Of a stretch of 64,000 bases of DNA, positions 42,452 through 50,893 are shown piece after piece. The stretch is taken from contig DHCV01000025.1 in the NCBI GenBank assembly GCA_002399025.1, positions 18,918 to 82,917 on the forward strand, written 5' to 3'. A program made the position numbers and the translations under genes. This DNA comes from Bacteroidales bacterium UBA4893. GTDB taxonomy: Bacteria; Bacteroidota; Bacteroidia; Bacteroidales; P3. Positions within the stretch are counted from its first letter, which is position 1. The number at the start of each line of letters is the position of its first letter. Below the pieces are notes generated by a model, which was not told the DNA's origin, searched no databases, and was given only the letters and a program-made list of their open reading frames with translations.

Positions 42452-43462
42452 TTGCCATTCATTGATGAAATATTAAAATACAAGAGTATATCTTTTGTAG
42501 GGATGGAAAAGAATACAGGCAAGACAGAGACATTGAACTATGTCCTATCTTGCTTGTGTTCTTATAATGATGTAAGGATTGGTATTACTTCCATAGGGAT
42601 TGATGGTGAGAAAACAGATCAGGTTACCAAAACACATAAGCCCGAAATCAGTATTTCAAAAAACACACTCTTTATCACATCAGAACATTTCTATAAACAA
42701 AAAGAAATAGTCTCAAACATCATTGCCATATCTCAAAAAGGGACTTCCTTAGGGCGATTAATTACTGCAGAAGCAGTTAGCGAAGGAAAAGTTTTGCTTG
42801 CAGGAGCATCTAACACTCTTTGGCTTAAAGAAACAATTAGAGAATTACATAGCTTAAAAGCGAATTTGGTTTTGGTTGATGGTGCCTTGTCAAGAAAAAG
42901 CTTTGGCTCTCCTTCCATTACTGATGCTATGATTCTTTCAACAGGAGCTGCACTTTCAATAAATATTAATACTCTTGTCCAAAAAACAGCCTTTGTTTAT
43001 AGATTAACACAATTAGAGTCAATTGAAAAACCTCTGGCAAAGAAGCTCCAACACATTGAAACAGGGATTTATGCAATTGATTACAAAAATAAACTGATTG
43101 ACCTAAATATCCCTTCCATTCTGATGATTGAGCAATACAAGGACTTATTGTTTAGCTTTGGCACAAGGATATTTGTTTCAGGAATAATTACCGATAAGCT
43201 AATTGATTTTTTGAAAGCACAAAAGAATATCAAGGATATTGAGATAATTGTTAAGGATTTCACTCGAATATTTTGCAAGTCGGAAAATTTGGATATGTAT
43301 TTTAAAAAAGGAGGCAGGCTTAAGGTTGTTCAGCCAACGAATCTTATTGCAATAACAATTAATCCTACCTCTCCAAGTGGCTATAATCTAAACTCACAGA
43401 CTCTGATTGATGCACTAAGAAAACAAATCCCATTACCAATATATAACATTAAAGAAATATAG
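42452..43462 (+). CDS. kamB: KamB, putative lysine 5,6-aminomutase reactivase subunit
   Basis: The 336-residue protein starts with TTG two bases after the kamA stop. It has an N-terminal P-loop GMEKNTGKT (residues 17-25) followed by TETLNYVLSCL, so it probably binds a nucleotide. LVDGALSRKSFGSP and a C-terminal Pro-rich segment are also seen. Its place between kamA and the MutS-like kamC is the order found in known lysine-fermentation clusters. There kamB/kamC are proposed to reactivate the adenosylcobalamin-dependent lysine 5,6-aminomutase. The function rests on this context, not on a catalytic motif. Confidence 0.8.
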   Translation: MPFIDEILKYKSISFVGMEKNTGKTETLNYVLSCLCSYNDVRIGITSIGIDGEKTDQVTKTHKPEISISKNTLFITSEHFYKQKEIVSNIIAISQKGTSLGRLITAEAVSEGKVLLAGASNTLWLKETIRELHSLKANLVLVDGALSRKSFGSPSITDAMILSTGAALSININTLVQKTAFVYRLTQLESIEKPLAKKLQHIETGIYAIDYKNKLIDLNIPSILMIEQYKDLLFSFGTRIFVSGIITDKLIDFLKAQKNIKDIEIIVKDFTRIFCKSENLDMYFKKGGRLKVVQPTNLIAITINPTSPSGYNLNSQTLIDALRKQIPLPIYNIKEI

Positions 43463-43466
43463 GTTT

Positions 43467-44876
43467 ATGACATTAAAACAAGCTATTGAAAAGCATAGTG
43501 GATTAAGGTTTATTGTTGAAGAGCTGAACATTTATTCCTCCATTGGTAGAAAAGCATTATTAAATATTAGCTTTTCAAAGGACAAGGCTTTGCTTAGTTC
43601 CAAGCATTCAATTATTGAAGGGTGTCAGGATTATATTTCTGAACCTATTAATCAAAAAACATTGACAAAGGTTCGCAAGATACTAAGTTATTTAAATGAT
43701 ATTAGAGGTACGCTTAACCTTTTGGTGCAAAACCAAACCCTTGACGATGTTTCGCTTTTTGAAATCAAACAATTCTCAATTGCATGCTACAAGATTAAAT
43801 CACTTCTCTTTGACATTTCGAATCATATCTCCAAAGCAAATTCCAATGAACTAACTCTACCAGATTTAAATAAAGTTATTTCTATTTTAGATCCTGAAGG
43901 ATTGCTCCTAAGTCAATTCTATATTTACAACGCATATTCGAAGGAATTGACAGAAAAAAGGAAAGAATGGGAGAAGGCTAAGAAAGAAAATATTGAAGAA
44001 AAGGCATTTAAGCTATATTTGGAAACTCAAGATATTGAAGACAAGATAAGAGAAAAACTATCTTTGGAACTCAAGGATTATGTTGAGGACTTGAAAACAG
44101 CCATAAGGATTATTGGGCAAATAGATATTTACTTTGCAATGGCAGAATACTTCATAAAGAATAATTATACCAAACCCCAATTCTCCAAAACTAATAATAT
44201 ATCCTACAAACAACTTTCCTACCCTCCTCTCTCCCATCGTTTGGGAAAAGAAAACAAACATTATCAACCAATCAATATATCACTCTCAACTAAGCCATGC
44301 CTTGTTACTGGTGCAAATATGGCCGGGAAAACAATTCTACTAAAATCTCTTTGGCTTTCTCAGTATCTAATCCAGTTCGGATTCTTTGTTCCAGCACAAA
44401 AAGCAAGCATTGTATTGGTTGAAGACATCCTAACCTCAATTGGCGATCATCAAAACGAACATGAGGGTCTCTCCTCCTATGCTTCTGAAATTCTGTTATT
44501 GAATCAAATTATTCAAAAAGTAAAACAAGGAAAGCAATATTTAGTTTTGGTTGATGAATTGGCAAGAACTACCAACCCCACTGAAGGACTCGCACTTGTG
44601 GATAGTTTTTTAAGTATAATGGCAAAGCATAAATCCTTTTCCATCACAACCACACATTATAGCGGTATTAAAACAGATTCTTATAGGTTAAGAGTTAAGG
44701 GATTTATCCCAAACAAAAAGGATACAAAACTAACGCTTAAAGATATTCCAAACCAGATTGACTATTCGCTAATTGAGGATAAGGAACAAAAGGTGCCAAA
44801 TGAAGCATTGAATTTAGCATCATTATTGGGCATTGATGAAGAGTTTATTGAAAAAGCAAGAGAGTTTCTGAAATAA
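43467..44876 (+). CDS. kamC: KamC, MutS-like ATPase (lysine 5,6-aminomutase reactivase)
   Basis: The 469-residue protein has a helical N-terminal part resembling MutS levers (SNELTLPDLNKVISILDPEG). A MutS-type ABC ATPase follows: Walker A GANMAGKTILLKSLWLSQYL (about 282-301), FVPAQKASI, the Q/signature region SSYASEILLLNQII, Walker B LVLVDELARTTNPTEG, and the switch His in TTTHYSG. It lacks the mismatch-recognition domain of MutS, so DNA mismatch repair is unlikely. As the last gene after kamB it fits the KamC role in reactivating the B12-dependent aminomutase. Confidence 0.85.
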   Translation: MTLKQAIEKHSGLRFIVEELNIYSSIGRKALLNISFSKDKALLSSKHSIIEGCQDYISEPINQKTLTKVRKILSYLNDIRGTLNLLVQNQTLDDVSLFEIKQFSIACYKIKSLLFDISNHISKANSNELTLPDLNKVISILDPEGLLLSQFYIYNAYSKELTEKRKEWEKAKKENIEEKAFKLYLETQDIEDKIREKLSLELKDYVEDLKTAIRIIGQIDIYFAMAEYFIKNNYTKPQFSKTNNISYKQLSYPPLSHRLGKENKHYQPINISLSTKPCLVTGANMAGKTILLKSLWLSQYLIQFGFFVPAQKASIVLVEDILTSIGDHQNEHEGLSSYASEILLLNQIIQKVKQGKQYLVLVDELARTTNPTEGLALVDSFLSIMAKHKSFSITTTHYSGIKTDSYRLRVKGFIPNKKDTKLTLKDIPNQIDYSLIEDKEQKVPNEALNLASLLGIDEEFIEKAREFLK

Positions 44877-44885
44877 AAAAAAGAA

Positions 44886-44953
44886 AGAGTATTTAAGTCT
44901 CATTGCTTGCTATCACACAATTTCGATATGGTTTGTGCTATGTTAAATACTCT
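44886..44953. terminator. Long-stem convergent terminator or structured element
   Basis: AGAGTATTTAA (44886-44896) and TTAAATACTCT (44943-44953) form a perfect 11-bp stem around 46 bases that hold a small inner stem (CACAA/TTGTG). On the minus strand it is followed by a T-rich stretch, so it can end the minus-strand gene at 45097. It also lies just past kamC. Confidence 0.65.
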
Positions 44954-45096
44954 CTCTCTAATGCAAATATACAACATAAAAAAACTTTTGTCAAGTCTTT
45001 TTGCAAAAAAAATTACATCTACCCTCACTAAAGCCTTATAGAATAAAGAAACTAATTAGGCTAAAAATAATGGTAAATGTAATCTTTTTAAATTAT

Positions 45097-45528
45097 TTAG
45101 TCTTCGTAACGAATAAATTCACCACTTAGTTTGAATTTAATCTCAATTGAATTACTCAATTTAACCTCATATTCTTTTTTATCCTTAGTAATATCAATTA
45201 CATTTGTGTTTGGATGATTCTTGGATATGAAAGCATTAATTGAACTATGTAGGACAAAAGTTGGGATGCCTGATTTTATTTCAATCTCTGTCCAATCTCC
45301 TTTTTTATTAAACTCTACTTTTGAACCTTCGTTAAAATAAACTGTATAGTCCTTATCAAATAAATCCTTGTCTTTCACAACTTGTAAAACGGTCATATTT
45401 GGGAAATTGCTCTTAACAAAGGTTTGAGCCTTTGAAGGAAGTTTATCAAATGTAATTACTATGTTGTCTTGGCTTTGGCATGAGTTTAGAGTAAAAAACA
45501 TCACTATCAATAAAATTACTTTTTTCAT
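45097..45528 (-). CDS. PepSY-like (DUF2874) exported protein
   Basis: The 143-residue protein has a signal peptide with a lipobox-like end (FFTLNSC). Two PepSY-like repeats follow, with motifs LPSKAQTFVKSNFPNMTVLQ and INAFISKNHPNTNVIDITK and the strand pairs YTVYFNEGSKVEFNKKGDW and YEVKLSNSIEIKFKLSGEF. Such proteins are periplasmic or lipid-anchored in Bacteroidota and resemble beta-lactamase inhibitor-like folds. Their function is unknown. A two-component system pseudogene lies immediately upstream; PepSY-like genes often sit next to such systems. Confidence 0.8.
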   Translation of the reverse strand: MKKVILLIVMFFTLNSCQSQDNIVITFDKLPSKAQTFVKSNFPNMTVLQVVKDKDLFDKDYTVYFNEGSKVEFNKKGDWTEIEIKSGIPTFVLHSSINAFISKNHPNTNVIDITKDKKEYEVKLSNSIEIKFKLSGEFIRYED

Positions 45529-45603
45529 TTTCTTTTTGTGTTATTTGATTATTTAATGATGCAAAGTTATAACAAAAATCTGAAAAGAAACTGAAATCGA
45601 CAA

Positions 45604-45973
45604 CTATTTTTCATAAAAAGTTAAATAAAAAAAATGAAAGTTATTTTCTAAATCATAATCAATACCTATGTTATTGTTATTACAAATACTCTTTACTAAC
45701 GACAACCCCAACCCTATTGAAGAATTTGAAGAACTATCCTTAAAGAACCGTTGAACTATTTTTTCTTTGTCTAATTTCTCAGCTTTGGAAGTGTTTGAAA
45801 AGATAATCTTTCTCGAAAGCATCTTAATTTCAATCTCACCATTATCAACATTATGAATAAAGCAATTCTTGATAATAAGTTGATGCCTGCTCAACAAGAA
45901 TCCTCTCTTTCTCCAATTCCAAACGTGAAATTTCCCTAAAATCCTCATTATCTTCAACAACCAAAATCTTCAT
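45604..45973 (-). pseudogene. Remnant of a two-component system (response regulator start joined to histidine kinase end)
   Basis: The ATG at 45973 reads MKILVVEDNEDFREI, the start of a response-regulator receiver domain, then SRLELEKERILVEQAS, a kinase-like helix, and stops after about 40 codons. A +1-shifted frame then gives the end of a histidine-kinase ATPase domain: NGEIEI, KIIFSNTSKAEKLDKEKI, then the G2 box GLGLSLVKSIC. An open frame of 118 codons exists (start 45960), but it mixes both parts. This is a deletion plus frameshift product, probably not functional. A promoter-like TACTTTTG survives at 46004-46011. Confidence 0.75.
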
Positions 45974-46003
45974 AATCTAAAATAGAATTAAAATATTTGA
46001 TTG

Positions 46004-46011
46004 CAAAAGTA
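46004..46011 (-). promoter_or_regulatory. -7 promoter element of the two-component remnant
   Basis: TACTTTTG on the minus strand, 31 bases before the pseudogene ATG. Confidence 0.45.
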
Positions 46012-46078
46012 AGAAATAAAAACAAACCATTTGAAAATAAAACCTCGTTTTATTTTTGAGGTAAATTTTTAAGATTTT

Positions 46079-47467
46079 CTAAATAGCTAAATCATCATTT
46101 TGAGAAGCCTTCACCTCATTCTTTTCTTTCTTTGACATTCTCAAAAGCATGGCTGTACCAAATGCCAAAACTCCCACACGACCAATATACATTAGAAGAC
46201 AAAGGATAACCTTCCCAAGAACTGAAAACTCGGAGGTTATGCCCGTTGAGAGTCCTACCGTTCCTAAGGCAGAGGCTGCTTCAATAACTATTTGTGGTAG
46301 GGAAAAGGTTTCGGTTAAGGATAGTGCGAAAATACCAATACATAGCAAAAAACCATAGAATAGAATATTGGTTAATGCTGTATCTACTCTATAGGATGGT
46401 AGTCGGTGCTTGCCAATCATTATGTCTCTTTTGTCTCCTAATTTACAATATATAAATGCTAAAACTGCTGACAAGGTTGTGGTTTTTATCCCTCCTCCTG
46501 TTCCTGAAGGTGAGGCACCAATAAACATTAGCATTGATATAATTAGGACTGAGGCTAAACCAAATTCTCCCAGATTAACGGTATTGAATCCTCCTGTTGA
46601 CATTGCTGAAATGGATTGGAAGACTGAAATCATCATACGTTCGGAAGTTTTGTATTGCGAAATCGAGTTCTCAAAAAAGAAAAGCTGAAGTGTTCCTATC
46701 AAGGTGATTAGAAAAGTTAGTACAATAATAATCTTGCTTGTAAATGTTATTTTATAACTCTTGTGTTTGATTTTATTTGTAAGGTCTATCAAAACTATAA
46801 AGCCCATTGCTCCAACATAACAAAGCACCGACACCACAATATTTACCCAATAATTATCTCTAAACACTATCAAAGAATTATCAAATAAACTAAAACCTGC
46901 AGTACAAAAGGAAGAAATACTAATGAATGCGGCATTCCAAAGCGAATTGTCGGCTCCTGATTGCTTGAAGAGGATAAAGAGCAAGACTGTTCCAATCAAT
47001 TCAAAAATAAGCGAGAACCAAATTATGTTCTTAACTAATGAAGGCATGGTAAATTCAATTGGTATTGCAAAGGTTGTTCTCATAACTCCATTTTTTATCC
47101 GTACAAAATGATGGGTTAGTCTATACATCATAAAGGACGTCAGGGTCATATAGCCCAATCCTCCCAATTGAACCAAAAGTAGGATAATAAATTGCCCGAA
47201 ATAGGTGTAGGACTCAGAAATATTGACTGTTGCCAATCCTGTTGTGGAAACTGCTGATGTGATATTAAATAGGTTATCAATAAAAGAAATTTCTGTTTTT
47301 TGGGAAATTGGCAGGGAGATTAGGACTAAGCCAAAAATTATATAGGAAAGATAACCCATTAGTAGGTTTCTTTGTGGGACTTTTGATGCATAACCAAAGG
47401 TCAAAATCCTTTCAAAGTCCCACTTCAAAAAGAAGTGTTTTATTTTGCCTTTTCTACTCCTATTCAT
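46079..47467 (-). CDS. TrkH/KtrB-family potassium uptake protein
   Basis: A cation channel-like subunit for potassium uptake with four M1-P-M2 repeats (462 residues from ATG 47467; a TTG two codons upstream is the alternative). Pore-loop glycines appear in SAVSTTGLATVN, SSFCTAGFSLFDN, SAMSTGGFNTVN and SALGTVGLSTGIT. ASPSGTGGGIKTTT is the conserved segment after repeat three. The regulatory TrkA/KtrA partner is not adjacent, though the start and stop of the segment are complete. Confidence 0.92.
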   Translation of the reverse strand: MNRSRKGKIKHFFLKWDFERILTFGYASKVPQRNLLMGYLSYIIFGLVLISLPISQKTEISFIDNLFNITSAVSTTGLATVNISESYTYFGQFIILLLVQLGGLGYMTLTSFMMYRLTHHFVRIKNGVMRTTFAIPIEFTMPSLVKNIIWFSLIFELIGTVLLFILFKQSGADNSLWNAAFISISSFCTAGFSLFDNSLIVFRDNYWVNIVVSVLCYVGAMGFIVLIDLTNKIKHKSYKITFTSKIIIVLTFLITLIGTLQLFFFENSISQYKTSERMMISVFQSISAMSTGGFNTVNLGEFGLASVLIISMLMFIGASPSGTGGGIKTTTLSAVLAFIYCKLGDKRDIMIGKHRLPSYRVDTALTNILFYGFLLCIGIFALSLTETFSLPQIVIEAASALGTVGLSTGITSEFSVLGKVILCLLMYIGRVGVLAFGTAMLLRMSKKEKNEVKASQNDDLAI

Positions 47468-47674
47468 TTTCAAGAATAATTAAATTATTTAGTACCTTGT
47501 CTCAATAATTTGCAATTGTTATATTCTTGGTTAGACGCAATTGTAAACTTTGGGGCGGCAAAAATATAATTATTTTGAATACAGAGATATTTTTGGAGAA
47601 AAAATATTATATCTTCTTACGAAATAATCAATAAATCAATAAGTTTCATTAAAGGAAATTAGTAATGAAATCTA

Positions 47675-49285
47675 TTATTTCTTTGTAATGGCTGCCTTAA
47701 TAAATGAAATAAATAGTGGATGTGGCTCTTCAACTGTTGATTTGTATTCAGGATGAAACTGCACCCCAATAAAATAAGGATGATTGACAAGCTCAACAAC
47801 CTCAATCAAATCGGCTTTAGGATTAATCCCTGAAGCAATCATACCAGCATCTTCAAATTCTTTGAGGAACATATTATTAAATTCGTAGCGATGACGATGA
47901 CGCTCAGAGATATTTTCTGACTTATATGCATCGTAAATCTTTGTACCTTTCTTCAAATGGCAAGGATATGCTCCCAAACGCATTGTTCCTCCCATTTCTG
48001 TAATCTTTTTCTGCTCTTCCATCATATCCACAACAGGATGTTTGGTGCTTGGTAGCATCTCAACCGAATGAGCATCCCTGAAGCCTAAAACATTTCTTGC
48101 AAACTCAACAACAGCCATTTGCATTCCTAAGCATATTCCTAAGAAAGGTATATTATTCTCTCTTGCAAACTTAATGGCACAAAGTTTTCCTTCAATACCC
48201 CTTGCTCCAAAACCTGGTGCTACCAATATTCCGTCCAAACAACTTAATTCTTCTTTGCAAATTTCTTTTCCTTTTTCTAAGTGTTCAGAATGAATAAGTT
48301 TGAGCTTAACCTTGCATTGAAGAGAGGCACCAGCATGAATAAATGCTTCCGAAATTGATTTATAGGCATCCTTAAGCTCAACGTATTTACCAATCAAACC
48401 AATATTTACTTCATGGATTGGATTATTAAGTTTGTATAGGAAACCTTTCCATTTCTCCAAATTAGGTTCACCTTGAGTTTTAACCCCAAGACGATTCAAG
48501 ACCTGAATATCAAGTTTTTCTTTTAACATTTGAAGTGGAACCTCATAGATTGAAGGAGCATCTAATGACTCAATTACGCTATCTCTATCAACATTACAGA
48601 ACAAAGCAATCTTATCCTTAATTCCTTCGTGTAGTTTGTGCTCCGTTCTGCAAACAATAATATCTGGCTGTACTCCTTGCTCCTGCATTTCCTTCACAGA
48701 ATGTTGGGTTGGCTTTGTTTTCAATTCGCCAGCAGCAGCAATATAAGGTATGTAGGTTAGATGAATTACAACAATATTTCTTCCCAATTCCCATTTTAAC
48801 TGACGAACTGACTCAATGAATGGTAAGGATTCAATATCTCCAACAACTCCTCCAAGCTCTGTAATTACAAAATCATATTTTCCGTCATTTCCAAGAATCT
48901 TTATTCTTCTTTTGATTTCATCGGTTACGTGAGGAATCACCTGAACAGTACCTCCCAAATAATCTCCCTTACGCTCCTTGTCAATAACGGTCTGATATAT
49001 CCTACCTGTTGTTACGTTATTTGCCTGAGATGTTCTAACATTGGTAAAACGTTCGTAATGTCCTAAGTCCAAATCTGTCTCAGCACCATCTTCAGTTACA
49101 AAACATTCTCCGTGTTCGTAGGGATTTAATGTGCCTGGGTCAACATTTAGATATGGATCTAATTTTTGGATTGTAACAGAGAAGCCTCTTAGTTTTAGAA
49201 GTACTGCAAGTGATGAAGCCATAATACCCTTTCCTAATGAAGAGGTTACTCCACCTGTAACGAAAATATATTTTGTATTTAACAT
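47675..49285 (-). CDS. pyrG: CTP synthase
   Basis: PyrG aminates UTP to CTP with glutamine and ATP (536 residues). The synthetase domain begins KYIFVTGGVTSSLGKGIMAS and contains NPYEHGECFVTEDGAETDLD. The glutaminase domain has the nucleophile Cys in GICLGMQMAVVEFARN (about residue 385) and the catalytic His/Glu in QFHPEYKS. Complete and of normal length. It is divergent from the flippase gene, with promoters on both strands of the 92-base gap. Confidence 0.97.
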   Translation of the reverse strand: MLNTKYIFVTGGVTSSLGKGIMASSLAVLLKLRGFSVTIQKLDPYLNVDPGTLNPYEHGECFVTEDGAETDLDLGHYERFTNVRTSQANNVTTGRIYQTVIDKERKGDYLGGTVQVIPHVTDEIKRRIKILGNDGKYDFVITELGGVVGDIESLPFIESVRQLKWELGRNIVVIHLTYIPYIAAAGELKTKPTQHSVKEMQEQGVQPDIIVCRTEHKLHEGIKDKIALFCNVDRDSVIESLDAPSIYEVPLQMLKEKLDIQVLNRLGVKTQGEPNLEKWKGFLYKLNNPIHEVNIGLIGKYVELKDAYKSISEAFIHAGASLQCKVKLKLIHSEHLEKGKEICKEELSCLDGILVAPGFGARGIEGKLCAIKFARENNIPFLGICLGMQMAVVEFARNVLGFRDAHSVEMLPSTKHPVVDMMEEQKKITEMGGTMRLGAYPCHLKKGTKIYDAYKSENISERHRHRYEFNNMFLKEFEDAGMIASGINPKADLIEVVELVNHPYFIGVQFHPEYKSTVEEPHPLFISFIKAAITKK

Positions 49286-49322
49286 AATACTTAGAATATT
49301 AAATTATCAACTTATCAAGATG

Positions 49323-49330
49323 CAAATATA
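49323..49330 (-). promoter_or_regulatory. -7 promoter element for pyrG
   Basis: TATATTTG on the minus strand, 38 bases before the pyrG start. Confidence 0.55.
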
Positions 49331-49342
49331 AGTCTTTTTTGA

Positions 49343-49372
49343 TTTGCAGTAAGCATATTTATATTAATTTTG
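49343..49372 (+). promoter_or_regulatory. Promoter of the flippase gene, leaderless arrangement
   Basis: TTTG at 49343-49346 and TAATTTTG at 49365-49372, spaced 18 bases. The start codon is only 6 bases after the -7 element, so the mRNA should start at or within a base or two of the ATG. Confidence 0.6.
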
Positions 49373-49377
49373 CAGCA

Positions 49378-50820
49378 ATGGATATAAAAGAAAAAACAAT
49401 AAACGGAGTTATTTGGAGTGCTATTGAAAGGTTTTCTGTTCAAATCATTCAGTTTATTGTTCAAATAATTATTGCTCGACTTCTCCTGCCTTCCGACTAT
49501 GGATTGATTGGGATGTTGGCTATATTTATGGCTTTGGCTCAAACCTTTACAGAAGGAGGACTTTCCAATGCTCTAATTCAAAAGAAAGACAGAAACCTGA
49601 CTGACTATTCAACTGTATTTTACTTTAATATAGTGATAGGAATTTTCCTTGCCTTGATTTTCTTTCTTTGCTCCGATATAATTTCTAATTTCTATCAAAT
49701 GCCAAAGCTAAAGATTATCATTCAAGTGATGTCTGTGAACCTAATCATTTTGGCTTTTCAAGTTATTCAAAAAACAATTCTAACTATAAAAATTGATTTC
49801 AAAACCCAAGCAAAGGCATCTTTGATTTCTGTTTTGACAGGTGGAGCTGTTGGAATAGTTATGGCATATAAGGGCTTTGGAGTTTGGGCATTGGTAGCAC
49901 AATTCACAATCATCAACCTGCTTCAAACCTCACTATTTTGGTATTTTGAGAAATGGAGACCAACCCTTGTTTTCTCCAAAGAGTCCTTTAGGCGTCTTTT
50001 TGGATTTGGCTCAAAGATTCTTTTGGCAAACCTAATTCATACAATTTATCTTAACCTCTATACTTTGGTTATTGGGAAACGTTTTTCTGCAACAAATCTT
50101 GGGTACTTTACCCGTGCTGAACAATTTGCTCAATTCCCTTCCTCCAACATTACAGGCATTCTTTGGAGGGTTACCTACCCCATTATGTCAACAATTCAGG
50201 ATGAGGACGAAAAGCTCAAAAAAGTCCTACGCCAATACTTGCAACTTGCAGCCTTTGTTGTTTTCCCCCTAATGGTTGGATTGGCAGCCATTGCTGAGCC
50301 TTTCATTATTTTTATTTTAACAGAAAAATGGAGGGGGATTGTTCCTATACTCCAAATTCTTTCCTTCTACTATATGCTTTATCCTCTTAATGCCATTCAT
50401 CAAAACCTTATGCAGGTTAAGGGAAGAAGTGATTTGTTTTTGAGATTGGAAATAGTAAAGAAAATTATTGGAGTTGTCTTATTATTTGTCTCCCTACCTT
50501 TTGGATTGTATGCACTTTGCTTTAGTTTAATAGTTTATGCAGTCATTAATTTTGCAATAAATAGTTATTATGGCTCAAAACTAATCAACCTTAGTATCCC
50601 AACCCAACTAAAAGATATTTCAAGAATCTTGCTCCTATCTTTATTTATGGGAGGCATTGTTTATTTGATTAACTTTATTAATGCATCCAATTTACTAAAA
50701 CTTATTATTGGGGTTTTAGTTGGTGGAATATCATACTACTCAATTGCAAGATTATTCAAGATGAAGGAATTGGAACAAATAACCTCTTTAATTAAAGAAA
50801 ATTTGACCAAACATAGATAA
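49378..50820 (+). CDS. Lipopolysaccharide/polysaccharide flippase (MOP superfamily)
   Basis: A Wzx-like polysaccharide flippase of 480 residues with 12-14 membrane helices. It starts MDIKEKTINGVIWSAIERFS at ATG 49378; the frame opens earlier at a TTG, but that stretch is the promoter. Seen: FIVQIIIARLLLPSDYGLIG, the conserved helix 1-2 loop of the family, then FTEGGLSNALIQKKD. It would turn lipid-linked sugar units across the inner membrane. No glycosyltransferases are next to it, so the polymer cannot be named. Confidence 0.9.
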   Translation: MDIKEKTINGVIWSAIERFSVQIIQFIVQIIIARLLLPSDYGLIGMLAIFMALAQTFTEGGLSNALIQKKDRNLTDYSTVFYFNIVIGIFLALIFFLCSDIISNFYQMPKLKIIIQVMSVNLIILAFQVIQKTILTIKIDFKTQAKASLISVLTGGAVGIVMAYKGFGVWALVAQFTIINLLQTSLFWYFEKWRPTLVFSKESFRRLFGFGSKILLANLIHTIYLNLYTLVIGKRFSATNLGYFTRAEQFAQFPSSNITGILWRVTYPIMSTIQDEDEKLKKVLRQYLQLAAFVVFPLMVGLAAIAEPFIIFILTEKWRGIVPILQILSFYYMLYPLNAIHQNLMQVKGRSDLFLRLEIVKKIIGVVLLFVSLPFGLYALCFSLIVYAVINFAINSYYGSKLINLSIPTQLKDISRILLLSLFMGGIVYLINFINASNLLKLIIGVLVGGISYYSIARLFKMKELEQITSLIKENLTKHR

Positions 50821-50893
50821 AAAAACTCCAAACATCCTTAATTTAGCAATATTTGGAGTAATTCTAATATAATGTATAGCTTCTAATGCTTAA

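Noticed and set aside
45604..45960. Intact 118-codon small gene
   Set aside because: The frame joins unrelated reading frames and ends in an isolated kinase G2 box, better explained as a pseudogene.
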